64,000 nt of DNA from Ampullaceana balthica. Taxonomy: Eukaryota; Mollusca; Gastropoda; Lymnaeidae. Where the stretch lies: NCBI GenBank assembly GCA_944989445.1, contig CALYLW010001014.1:196881-260880 (forward strand). Reading direction: 5' to 3'. The notes beneath the pieces were generated by a model. It saw nothing but the letters and a program-made list of their open reading frames with translations. It was not told the origin of the DNA and searched no databases. Below are positions 42,420 through 53,877 of this stretch, piece by piece; position 1 is the first letter of the stretch; every line of letters begins with the position of its first letter. A program made the translations under genes and the position numbers.

Positions 42420-44720
42420 TAAGGGTAAAACTTGCATTAACACATACCATATCAACTGCTCTGAGATCAGTGAACAGCTTAACACCAGGCTTGAGGCAGC
42501 TCTTAAAAAAATACCACGCAGATAGCCATACCCAATCCTCATGATGCTATCGTGGCTGCGACAGAAAAAATTGATGCGACATGGCTCCATCTTCGAGCCA
42601 CTATATACAACACCTCTCTTGCCGTCCTCGGGAGGAAGGAAAGAAAAAATGCGGATTGGTTCGAGGCCCATTGGGTTACAATGTTGCCCGTGACGGAGAA
42701 AAAGAGAAAAGCCCTATTGGCCTATAAAGCTGCCCCAGGACCTGACACACTACAATGTCTCAGAAATGCCAGAAACACAGCCCAGAAGACTGCACGTTTT
42801 TGCGCCAACACTTATTGGGTGGACCTATGTAAAAGCATTCAATCTGCAGCCAATCAAGGAGATATAAAAAAAAATGTACGAAGGCATAAAAAAGGCCACT
42901 GGACCCACAATATCAAAGTCTGCTCCAATTACGTCAAAGTCAGGTGTGATGATTACAGAACGAGACCAGCAGTTGCGGCGCTGGACTTAGCATTATCTAG
43001 AACTATATGCGACGCAGAATGTAGTAACTGACTCTGCCATAGATAGAATCCCAGAACTACCAGTTCTAGATCAGCTTGATGCCCAACCGTCATTGGAGGA
43101 GCCTAGTAAGGCAATCGATCATCTGAGCAATGGGAAGGCTCCAGGTAACGATGGCATTCCTGCAGAAGTAGTTAAGTACGGCAAACCAGCACTACTGAAG
43201 CCTCTGCACGAACTCATATGCGATTGCTGGGAACGCGGACACATCCCACAGGAAATGCGTGACGCCAAAATTGTCACGCTTTACAAAAACAAAGGTGATC
43301 GCAGCGATTGCAATAACTATCGTGGTATCTCCTTACTGAGTATTGTGGGAAAGGCCTTTGCCAGAGTGGTCCTTGCGCGCCTGCAAATTCTGGCACTAAA
43401 TGTCTACCAAGAATCACAATGTGGTTTTCGGGCTGGCCGATCAACCATGGACATGATTTTCTCACTCCGTCAGCTACAAGAGAAATGTCGGGAGCAACAG
43501 AAACCCCTCTTCATTGCCTTCATAGATTTAACGAAGGCATTTGACCTGGTCAGCCGTAAGGGTCTGCTACGTATACTGGAAAAAATAGGATGTCCGCCGC
43601 GGCTTCTCTCCATCATCGAGTCCTTTCACACCAATGTGCACAGCACAGTGGTCTTCGATGGTGCCACCTCAGAACCCTTCCCAGTTTGTAGCGGAGTCAA
43701 ACAGGGCTGTGTACTGGCTCCAACACTCTTTGGTATCTTTTTCTCGATGCTATTGCGACATGCTTTCGAGGTCTGCTCAGAGGTTGTGAACATTCATACC
43801 AGGACGGATGGAAACCTATATAATATCAGCCGGCTCCGTGCGAAGAGCAAATTGGAAAATGTATTAATCAGAGAGTTGCTCTTCGCGGATGACGCAGCCC
43901 TTACCTCACATACAGAGACAGGACTCCAACAGTTGGTCATAAAGTTCTCAGAGGCATGCAAGGATTTTGGTTTAACGATTAGCCTAAAAAAGACCAACAG
44001 TATGAGACAAGGCACTGACCGCCGTCCAGCAATCTCCATTGAGGGAAACACCTTGGACATCACAAGCACACTCTCCCTGGATAAGGAAATAGGAACCAGA
44101 ATCGGCAAGGCCGCATCATTAATGGCTCGGCTGAATCAAAGAGTGTGGAACAATGCGCAGCTCACAGATAGGACGAAAATCACTGTGTACCAGGCCTGCG
44201 TGCTCATCACACTCCTCTATGGCAGTGAGTGCTGGACGACCTACGCCAAGCAAACAAAGCAGCTCAACAGCTTCCACTTACGATGCTTGCGTAGGATTCT
44301 ACGCATCAAGTGGCAGGACAAGATCACCAATGTCGAGGGTACTCAGAAGAAGCAATATGCTGAGTATGCACTCAATTCTGAGTGAGAGGCGCCTGCGGTG
44401 GTTAAGTCATGTCCGCAGGATGAGCTCGGAGCGCATTCCTAGAGCCTTGCTTTACGGTGAGCTGGCAACGGGTATGAGAAAAAGAGGTCACCCCTGCTTG
44501 CGCTTCAAGGACGTCTGCAAGAAAGACATGTCATTGCACATATAGACCATAAAACGTGGGAGACCATTGCCGAGGAGCGCACCTCCTGGCGGGCAAAAGT
44601 GCGTGAGGGCATTCATGTCGCGGAAGCATCCCTCATAGCTATGAGTGAAGAGAGAAGGGCCAGGAGAAAGGGCAGGGGGGGGGGAAGAGGATCAGGAGTA
44701 CACGCCATCGTCCCATGAGG
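42420..44720 (+). pseudogene. LINE copy 2: reverse transcriptase pseudogene
   Basis: Same family as the LINE at 660. Frames at 42552-43031 and 43093-44385 carry the pre-RT segment (GRKERKNADWFEAHW), NNYRGISLLSIVGKAFARVV, SQCGFRAGRST, IDLTKAFDLV, SGVKQGCVLAPTLFG and LLFADDAAL (catalytic Asp pair near 43890). A frameshift at about 42900-43090 breaks the first part, a deletion removes residues after TLDITS, and another shift near 44345 moves the C-terminal part (RRLRWLSHVRRMSSER, then HPCLRFKDVCKKDM) into a second frame. The C-terminal finger of copy 1 is not visible. Confidence 0.85.
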
Positions 44721-44749
44721 ACGGACGGTTGCCATATACACATTATATA

Positions 44750-47700
44750 TCTATACTAATAAAAGGGAAAGCCCTCACTCACTCACTGACTGATTCATCA
44801 CTAATTCTCCAACTTCCCGTGTAGGTAGAAGCATGAAACTTTGGGAAGTGGTCGAGTAGCCTCTCGCGACGAAAATTGGAGTAAAAGAATTTTAAAAATA
44901 ACACTCATGGGGGCCGGGGGCCCAAAAACGTTTTTTTTCCGTATATGGCCTATATAAAATTTGAAAATCACCGATTCTCCTATTTCCCGAGTAGGCAGAA
45001 GCATGAAACTTTGGGAAATTGTTGAGTACAACCCCGCGATGGTAACGGGAAAAAAATATTTAAATTATCACTTCCTGGGGGCCGGGGGCCCAAATGAAGT
45101 TTTTTCCTTCTGTGAGCTATATAAAAACTAAAAATCACTAATTCTCCTATTTCCCGTGTAGGTAGAAGCATGAAATACTGGGTAGTTGATAAGCACACTT
45201 CCACGATGGTAACAAGCTAAAAAATATTTAAAATAACACTTAATGGGGTCCGGGGGCCCAAATGTAGTTTTTTTCTTATATAAAAAACTGACTTTTCACT
45301 AATTCTCCAACTTCCCGTGTAGGTATTAGCATGAAACTTTGGGAACTTGCTGAGTACACTCTCTCGACGATAATTGACGAATAGGAATTTTAAAATTCAC
45401 ACTTTTGGGGGCCCGGGGCCAAAAAACGCTTTTTTCCTTATATGGACTATGTAAAATATCAAATCACTAATTTTCTCATTTCTCGAGTAGGCAAAAGCAT
45501 GAAACTTTGGGAAGTTGTTGAGTACAAACCAGCGATAGCAACGGAAGAAAAAAAATTAAATTATCACTTCCTGGGGTCCGGGGGCCCAAATGAAGTTTTT
45601 CCTTATATGAGCTATATAAAAACTAAAAATCACAAATTCTCCTATTTCCCGTGTAGGTAGAAGCATGAAACTTGGGGTAGTTGTTAAGTACATACACTTT
45701 CACAATTATAACAGGTAAAAACAATATTTAAATTATCACTTAATCGGGGCCGGGGGCCCAAATGTAGTTTCTTCTTATATTAAAACAGACTCATCTCTAA
45801 TTCTCGGATTTACCGCGTAGGTAGAAGCATGAAACTTTGGGAAGTTGTTGAGTAGCCTCTCGCGACGAAAATTGGCGTAAAAGAATTTTAAAATTAACAC
45901 TCAAGGGGGCCGGGGGCCCAAAAACGTTTTTTCCTAATATGGCCTATATAAAATATTAAAATCATCAATTCTCCTGTTTCCCGAGAAGGCAGAAGCATGA
46001 AACTTTGGGAAGTTGTTGAGTACATTCCCGCGATGGTAAGGGGAAAAACAATATTTAAATTATCACTTCCTGGGGGCCGGGGGCCCAAATGAAGTTTTTT
46101 CCTTATATGAGCTATATAAAAATTAAAAATCACTAATTCTCCTATTTCCCGTGTAGGTAGAAGCATGAAACACTAGGTAGTTGATAAGCACACTTCCGCG
46201 ATGGTAACAAGCGAAAAAAATATTAAAAATAACACTTAATGGTGTCCGGGGCGCGGGGGCCCAAATGTAGTTTTTTCTTATATAAAAAACTGACTCATCA
46301 CTAATTCTCCAACTTCCCGTGTAGGTATTAGCATGAAACTTTGGGAACTTGCTGAGTATACTCTCTCAACGATAATTGGCGAATAAGAATTTTAAAATTC
46401 ACACTGTTGGGGGCCCGGGGCCCAAAAACGCTTTTGTTCCTTATATGGACTATATAAAATATGAAATCACTAATTTTCTCATTTCTCGAGTAGGCAAAAG
46501 CATGAAACTTTGGGAAGTTGTTGAGTAAAAACCAGCGATAGCGACGGGAGAAAATGTTTTTTAATTATCACTTCCTGGGGGCCGGGGGCCCAAATGAAGT
46601 TTTTTCCCAATATGAGCTATACAAAAACTAAAAATCACAAATTCTCCTATTTCCCGTGTAGGTAGAAGCATGAAACTTGGGGTAGTTGTTAAGTACACTT
46701 CCACGATGGTAACAGGTAAAAACAATATTTAAATTATCACTTAATGGGGGCCGCGGGCCCAAATGTAGTTTCTTCTTATATTAAAACAGACTCATCACTA
46801 ATTCTCGGATTTACCGCGTAGGTAGAAGCATGAAACCTTGGGAAATTGTCAAGTAGCCTCTTTGGACGACAAATGGCGAAAAATAATTTTAAAATTCACC
46901 TTCATGGGGGCCGGGGGCCCAAAATCATTTTTTTTCCTTCTATGGGCTATATAAACATTTGAAAATCACTAATTCTCCTATTTCTTGAGTAGGTAGAAGC
47001 ATAAAACTTTGGGAAGTTGTTGAGTACACTTCCGCGATGGTAACAGGCGAAGAAATAATTAAATTTTCACTTACTGGGGCCCAGGGGTCCTAATGTAGAT
47101 TTTTCATTAAATGAGCTATATAAAAACTGAAAATCACTAATTCTCCTATTTCCTGTATATGAAGAAGCATGAAAGTTTGAGTAGTTGTTAAGCAACATTT
47201 TGCGATGGTAACAGGTTAAAAAAGTATAGATATTTTCACTTAATGGGGGCCGGGGGCCCAAATGTAGTTTTTTTCTTATATAAAAAAACTGACTCATCAC
47301 TAATTCTCCAATGTCTCGTGTTGGTAGCAGCATGAAACTTTGGAGAGTTGTTAAGTACACTTCCGCAATGGTAACAATCAAAACAAATGTAAAATTATCA
47401 TTCACTAGGGGCCGGGGGCCAAAATGTAGTTTTTTTCTGATATGAGCTATATAAAACAGACTCATCATTAAATATATAACTTCCCGTGTAGGTAGGAGCA
47501 TGAAACTTTGTGAAGTTGTTGCGTACCCTCCCGCAATAGTAGCAGACAAAAAAATAAATAAATTATCAGCTCGATAGGATCCCGGGAAGTGTGTCATTTT
47601 TTACTTTTAGCTTTTGTTTTTCTGCGGGACTAGGACAGACAGACAGACAAGACGTTGAAGTTAATATATGTATTATATCCATCATGATCCAGATTGAAAT

Positions 47701-47786
47701 CAATTGGTGTTTTAAATTTGTGTTTCGCGGATTCTCAACGTAACTGAAATACTAATTTCCGCAGCGAAGCGGGGGTATTTTGCTAG
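44750..47786 (+). mobile_element. Nonautonomous Helitron A, 3.04 kb
   Basis: Starts TCTATACTAATAAAAGGGAA, a classic Helitron 5' end, with CACTCACTCACTGACTG next. Ends CCGCAGCGAAGCGGGGGTAT then TTTGCTAG, with a 3' hairpin (CCGC/GCGG) shortly before CTAG. Preceded by A and followed by T. The interior is a satellite-like array, and an R1 fragment sits at 47565-47665. No Rep or helicase sequence. Confidence 0.9.
44790..47560. repeat. Tandem array of ~167-bp monomers in a 6-mer higher-order repeat
   Basis: About 17 monomers each contain a TTCCCGTGTAGG-like phrase, AGCATGAAACTTTGGGAA, GGGGGCCGGGGGCCCAAA and CTATATAAAA. The text after GGCCCAAA cycles AACG, TGAAG, TGTAG, so monomers form trimers. 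Flanking variants (for example GTAGGTATTAGCATG only in monomers 4 and 10) show trimers paired into hexamers. Equivalent monomers lie at 44831, 45827 and 46828, a period near 1.0 kb. Confidence 0.88.
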
Positions 47787-47788
47787 TA

Positions 47789-48674
47789 TCTCTATATATA
47801 TAAGCCGCATTTGTTGTCTGTCTGTTCCCTAATAACTCAAGATCCAGACCACCAAATAACGTGAAATTTGGTACACGTACACAAAATTATACCGGAAAGG
47901 TTATTAAACAGGTTTCGTTCCTTATATGTAAGATACTGGGGCCCGGGGGCCCAAAATGTAGTTTTTCCCTATATGAGCTATATAAAATAAAAATTATTGA
48001 AAATTAAGACGTAAAATAATGACGCAAATTAATAAACATTTTGGTGTCGAGATTAACAAGAAGGCGATTATCGCCATAAAATATTTTTTTTTGTTGTTGT
48101 TGCTTTGTTGTTGTTGCTTTTGTTGTTGTAGTTGTTGTTTTGTTGTTGTTGCTTTGTTGTTGTTGCTGTTGTTGTTGTAGTTGTTGTTTTGTTGTTGATG
48201 TTTTTGTTGTTGTTTTGTTTTTGTTGTTGTTGCTGTTGTTGTTTTTGTTGTTGTTGCTGTTGTTGTTGCTGCTTTTGTGTTGTTTTTGCTGTTGTTGTTG
48301 TCCACATCCCTTGCCCTGCGACGACAATCTCCTTCATGTTGTTGTTGCTTAGTTGTTGTTGCTGTTGTATTTGTTGTTTTGTTGTTGTTGCTTTGTTGTT
48401 GTTGCTGTTGTTGTTGTAGTTGTTGTTTTGTTGTTGTAGTTGTTGTTTTGTTGTTGTTTTGTTTTTGTTTTGTTGTTGTTTTTGTTGTTGTTTTGTTTTT
48501 GTTGTTTTGTTGTTGTTTTTGTTGTTTTTGTTGTTGTTTTGTTTTTGTTGTTTTGTTGTTTTTGTTGTTTTTGTTGTTGTTTTGTTTTTGTTGTTTTGTT
48601 GTTGTTTTTGTTGTTTTTGTTTTGTTGCTGTTGTTGTTGTTAAACCCGGGCGGGAGCCGGGTACTTGCCCCTAG
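47789..48674 (+). mobile_element. Nonautonomous Helitron B1
   Basis: Starts TCTCTATATATATAAGCCGC two bases after Helitron A (spacer TA), ends GCCGGGTACTTGCCCCTAG. The 5' body is like B0; a (TTG)n-like array runs at 48085-48640 with an island (GTCCACATCCCTTGCCCTGC) at 48299. Confidence 0.9.
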
Positions 48675-49488
48675 TCTCTATATATATAAGCCGCATTTGT
48701 TGTCTGGATGTCTGTCTGTCTGTTCCCTAATAACTCAAGATCCAGACAACCAAATAACGTGAAATTTGGTACACGTACACAAAATTATACCGGAAAGGTT
48801 ATTAAACAGGTTTCGTTCCTTATATATAAGATACTGGGGCACGGGGGCCCAAAATGTAGTTTTTCCCTATATGAGCTATATAAAATAAAAATTATTGAAA
48901 ATTAAGACGTAAAATAATGACGCAAATTAATAAACATTTTGGTGTCGAGATTAACAAGAAGGCGGTTATCGCCATAAAATAATTTTTTTGTTGTTGCTTT
49001 GTTGTTGTTGCTTTTGTTGTTGTTGCTGTTGTTGTTGTAGTTGTTGTTTTGTTGTTGCTTTGTTATTGTTTTGTTGTTGATGTTTTTGTTGTTGTTTTGT
49101 TTTTGTTGTTGTTGCTGTTGTTGTTTTTGTTGTTGTTGCTGTTGTTGTTTTTGTGTTGTTTTTGTTGTTGTTGCTGTTGTTGCTTTTGTGTTGTTTTTGC
49201 TGTTGTTGTTGTTGTCCACATCCCTTGCCCTGCGACGTCAATGTCCTTCATGTTGTTGTTGCTTTGTTGTTGTTGCTGTTGTAGTTGTTGTTTTTGCTTT
49301 GTTGTTGTTGCTGTTGTTGTTGTAGTTGTTGTTTTGTTGTTGATTTTGTTGTTTTTGTTGTTGTTTTGTATTTGTTGTTTTGTTGCTGTTGCTGTTTCTG
49401 TTGTTGTTTTTGTCGTTGTTGCTGTTGTTGTTTTTGTTGTTGTTGCTGTTGTTGTTAAACCCGGGATTAGCCGGGTACTTGCCCCTAG
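48675..49488 (+). mobile_element. Nonautonomous Helitron B2
   Basis: Starts TCTCTATATATATAAGCC directly after the CTAG of B1 with no spacer. 5' body, (TTG)n-like array with the GTCCACATCCCTTGCCCTGC island at 49214, hairpin ACCCGG/CCGGGT and CTAG at 49485-49488. Confidence 0.9.
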
Positions 49489-49521
49489 TATATATATATA
49501 TCTCTTATCTCTATATCTCTA

Positions 49522-50390
49522 TCTCTATATATATAAGACGCATTTGTTGTCTGTCCGTCGTCTGTCTGTTCCCTTATAACTCAAGATCCAGACAACCAAA
49601 TAACGTGAAATTTGGTACACGTACACAAAATTATACCGGAAAGGTTATTAAACAGGTTTCGTTCCATATATATAAGATACTGGGGGGCGGGGGCCCAAAA
49701 TGTAATTTTTCCTTATATGAGCTATATAAAATTAAAAATTATTGAAAATTAAGACGTAAAATAATGACGCAAAATAATAAACATTTTGGTGTCGAGATTA
49801 ACAAGAAGGCGACTATCGCCATAAAATAATTGTTTTGCTATTGTTGCTTTGTTATTGTTGCTTTTATTGTTGCTGTTGTTGTTGTAGTTGTTGTTTTGTT
49901 GTTGTTGCTTTGTTGTTGTTGTTGTTGTTGTTTTGTTGTTGTTTTTGCTGTCTTTGTTGTTGTTTTGTTTTTGTTGTTTTTGTTGTTGTTTTTGTTGTTG
50001 TTTTGTTTTTGTTGTTTTGTTGTTGATTTTGTTGTGTTTGTTGTTGTTCTGTTTTTGTTGTTTTTTGTTGCTTTTGTGTTGTTTTTGCTGTTGTTGTTGT
50101 TGTTGTCCACAACCTTGCCCTGCGACGACAATGTCCTTAATGTTGTTGTTGCTTTGTTGTTGTTGCTGTTGTTGTTGCAGTTGTTGCTTTGTTGTTGTTG
50201 CTTTGTTGTTGTTGCTGTTGTTGTTGTAGTTGTTGTTTTGTTGTTATTTTGTTGTTGTTTTGTTTTTGTTGTTTTTTTGTTGTTTTTGTTGTTTTTGTTG
50301 TTGTTTTGTTGTTGTTGATGTTGCTGTTGCTGTTTCTGTTGTTGTTTGTGTTGTTGTTAAACCCGTGCGAAGCCGGGTATTTGCCCCTAG
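49522..50390 (+). mobile_element. Nonautonomous Helitron B3
   Basis: Separated from B2 by 33 bp of TA/TCTATC repeats. Starts TCTCTATATATATAAGACG and ends AGCCGGGTATTTGCCCCTAG. The island reads GTCCACAACCTTGCCCTGCG at 50105, with small changes. Confidence 0.88.
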
Positions 50391-51253
50391 TATATATATA
50401 AGCCGCATTTGTTGTCTGTCTGTTCCCTAATAACTCAAGATCCAGACAACCAAATAACGTGAAATTTGGTACACGTACACAAAATTATACCGGAAAGGTT
50501 ATTAAACAGGTTTCGTTCCTTATATATAAGATACTGGGGCCCGGGGGCCCAAAATGTAGTTTTTCCCTATATGAGCTATATAAAATAAAAATTATTGAAA
50601 ATTAAGACGTAAAATAATGACGCAAATTAATAAACATTTTGGTGTCGAGATTAACAAGAAGGCGATTATCGCCATAAAATAATTTTTTTGTTGTTGTTGC
50701 TTTGTTGTTGTTTTGTTGTTGTTGCTTTGTTGTTGTTGCTGTTGTTGTTGTAGTTGTTGTTTTGTTGTTGCTTTGTTATTGTTTTGTTGTTGATGTTTTT
50801 GTTGTTGTTTTGTTTTTGTTGTTGTTGTTGCTGTTGTTGCTTTTGTGTTGTTTTTGTTGTTGTTGCTGTTGTTGCTGTTGTTGCTTTTGTGTTGTTTTTG
50901 TTGTTGTTGCTGTTGTTGCTGTTGTTGCTTTTGTGTTGTTTTTGCTGTTGTTGTTGTTGTCCACATCCCTTGCCCTGCGACGTCAATGCCCTTCATGTTG
51001 TTGTTGCTTTGTTGTTGTTGCTGTTGTAGTTGTTGTTTTGTTGTTGTTGTTATGTTGTTGTTGCTGTTGTTGTTTTGTTGTTGTTTTGTTGTTAATTTTG
51101 TTGTTGATTTTGTTGTTTTTGTTGTTGTTTTGTTTTTGTTGTTTTGTTGCTGTTGCTGTTTCTGTTGTTGTTTTTGGCGTTGTTGCTGTTGTTGTTTTTG
51201 TTGTTGTTGCTGTTGTTGTTAAACCCGGGCGGGAGCCGGGTACTTGCCCCTAG
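50391..51253 (+). mobile_element. Nonautonomous Helitron B4
   Basis: Follows the CTAG of B3 directly but begins TATATATATAAGCCGC, so the first TCTC bases are lost or replaced. Otherwise complete, with the island at 50960 and GCCGGGTACTTGCCCCTAG at its end. Confidence 0.87.
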
Positions 51254-51868
51254 TCTCTATATATATAAGCCGCATTTGTTGTCTGTCTGTTCCCTAATAA
51301 CTCAAGATCCAGACAACCAAATAACGTGAAATTTGGTACACGTACACAAAATTATACCGGAAAGGTTATTAAACAGGTTTCGTTCCATATATATAAGATA
51401 CTGGGGGCCGGGGGCCCAAAATGTAGTTTTTCCTTATATGAGCTATATAAAATAAAAATTATTGAAAATTAAGACGTAAAATAATGACGCAAAATAATAA
51501 ACATTTTGGTGTCGAGATTAACAAGAAGGCGACTATCGTCATAAAATAATTGTTTTGTTGTTGTTGCTTTTGTTGTTGTAGTTGTTTTTTTAGTTGTTGT
51601 TGTTGCTATTGTTGTTGTTTTTGTTGCAGTTGTTGTGTTGTTTTTGCTGTTGTTGTCGTTGTCCACATCCCTTGCCCTGCGACGACAATGTCCTTCATGT
51701 TGTTGTTGTTGTTGTTGCTTTGTTGTTGTTGTAGTTGTTGTTTTGTTGTTTTTGTTGTTTCGTTGTTGATTTTGTTGTTGTTCTGTTTTTGTTGTTTTGT
51801 TGTTGTTTTGTTGTTGTTTTTGTTGCTGTTGTTGTTAAACCCAGGAAAAGCCGGGTACTTGCCCCTAG
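51254..51868 (+). mobile_element. Nonautonomous Helitron B5
   Basis: Starts TCTCTATATATATAAGCC right after the CTAG of B4 and ends AGCCGGGTACTTGCCCCTAG. The shortest copy, with a reduced (TTG)n-like array and the island at 51660. Confidence 0.9.
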
Positions 51869-51879
51869 TATATATATAA

Positions 51880-52008
51880 TGGCTCCGGCAAATCCGGAAT
51901 CCGGTGTCATTTTTACAAATGCGACCCGGCTTCGGCCGGATTTCACGTCATAAGTCTGTCCGAATCCGGCTGCGGCCGGATTAAAAAAATTTGAATCCTG
52001 TACACCCT
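51880..52008. mobile_element. Right end of a hAT element
   Basis: GGCTCCGGCAAATCCGGAAT, CATTTTTACAAATGCGACCC and a terminus AATCCTGTACACCCTA match the inverted left end at 42294. The flank GTTACGAT resembles the left flank ATTATGAT at only six of eight positions. Confidence 0.5.
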
Positions 52009-52248
52009 AGTTACGATATTAAATAGATTGCAGACTTACAATAAATACATAGCTCAATGTAAAAAAAGATATTTGAAACATGTTTGTTTTCAATTAGAAA
52101 ATACGGCTATTTTTTGGGGGGTGGGGGGTCAAAGCTTTATGACGTAATATTGGAGGGGGGGGTCTAAGTTTTTGTGACGAAGTGTGACAAGAGGGGGGGG
52201 GGTCGAAAATCGGCCAAAATCACGTGACGTCATTTATGGAATGCCCCT
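52009..52248. mobile_element. GGGGCC-family element, right half
   Basis: From GTTACGATATTAAATAGATT through GAAACATGTTTGTTTTCAAT and a G-rich block to GTGACGTCATTTATGG and TGCCCC. The preceding hAT end probably inserted into it. Confidence 0.65.
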
Positions 52249-52369
52249 TAGATGAACATATCTTCTGTAATCAGAAATATTTTTCTTGAAATCTTTTTTC
52301 ATTTACCGGTACCAAAAATGATTGTTGGAGGGATGAGCTGGGGTCTCTCTAATCATTTAAAAGGTCAAG

Positions 52370-53722
52370 AAATGCCTCAACTCAAGACACTTGTACAGAC
52401 CAGGCAATGATTCGATTCAAGACACTTGTACAGGCCAGGCAATGAATCAACTCAAGACACTTGTACAGGCCCGGCTATGAATCAATTCAAGACACTTGTA
52501 CAGGCCAGGCAATGAATCAACTCAAGACACTTGTACTGGCCAGGCAATGAATCAAATCAAGACACTTGTACAGGCCAGGCAATGATTCGATTCAAGACAC
52601 TTGTACAGGCCAGGCAATGAATCAACTCAAGACACTTGTACAGGCCCGGCTATGAATCAATTCAAGACACTTGTACAGGCCAGGCAATGAATCAACTCAA
52701 GACACTTGTACAGGCCAGGCTATGATTCAATTCAAGACACTTGTACAGGCCCGGCTATGAATCAATTCAAGACACTTGTACAGGCCCGGCTATGAATCAA
52801 TTCAAGACACTTGTACAGGCCAGGCAATGAATCAATTCAAGACACTTGTACAGGCCAGGCAATGAATCAATTCAAGACACTTGTACAGGCCAGGCAATGA
52901 ATCAACTCAAGACACTTGTACAGGCCAGGCAATGAATCAATTCAAGACACTTGTACAGGCCAGGCAATGACTCAATTCAAGACACTTGTACAGGCCCGGC
53001 TATGAATCAATTCAAGACACTTGTACAGGCCAGGCAATGAATCAACTCAAGACACTTGTACAGGCCAGGCAATGACTCAACTCAAGACACTTGTACAGGC
53101 CAGGCAATGAATCAATTCAAGACACTTGTACGGGCCAGGCAATGACTCAATTCAAGACACTTGTACAGGCCAGGCAATGACTCATCTCAAGACACTTGTA
53201 CACAATAGGAAATGCCTCAACTCAAGACACTTGTACAGGCCAGGCAATGAATCAATTCAAGACACTTGTACAGGCCAGGCAATGACTCAATTCAAGACAC
53301 TTGTACACAATAGGAAATGCCTCAACTCAAGACACTTGTACAGGCCAGGCAATGACTCAATTCAAGACACTTGTACAGGCCAGGCAATGACTCATCTCAA
53401 GACACTTGTACACAATAGGAAATGCCTCAACTCAAGACACTTGTACAGGCCAGGCAATGACTCAACTCAAGACACTTGTACAGGCCAGGCAATGAATCAA
53501 TTCAAGACACTTGTACGGGCCAGGCAATGACTCAATTCAAGACACTTGTACAGGCCAGGCAATGACTCATCTCAAGACACTTGTACACAATAGGAAATGC
53601 CTCAACTCAAGACACTTGTACAGACCAGGCAATGACTCAACTCAAGACACTTGTACAGGCCAGGCTATGACTCAATTCAAGACACAGTCAATGACTCAAT
53701 TCAAGACACTTGTACAGGCCAG
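52370..53722. repeat. 35-bp minisatellite, about 38 copies
   Basis: Unit CAAGACACTTGTACAGGCCA+GGCAATGAATCAACT. Variants alternate (AATCAATT, ACTCAATT, GCCCGGCTATG, CACAATAGGAAATGC). Groups of variants repeat as blocks in the right half, for example around 53126 and 53511. Open frames here follow from the repeat and are not a gene. Confidence 0.96.
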
Positions 53723-53877
53723 GCCCGGACATAGAGACCTAGGACCCCTAGGCACTTGACATTTGGGCACCCAATCATCTCGAAGCTATTTTGGAAATTT
53801 AGCAAATTACAGGCGATACCTCATCTCAAAACTTACGTCAGGACAAGGTGTTTCGGGATCAATTAGTAATGTCGTTC

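Noticed and set aside
42552..44545. Host gene encoding an endonuclease-reverse transcriptase-like protein
   Set aside because: Frameshifts, an internal deletion and a sister copy at 0.7-3.4 kb identify it as a dead LINE.
52370..53722. Possible CRISPR array or a repeat protein gene
   Set aside because: Units are contiguous 35-bp tandem copies without unique spacers, in a eukaryotic setting; the frames change with the period (35 is not a multiple of three).
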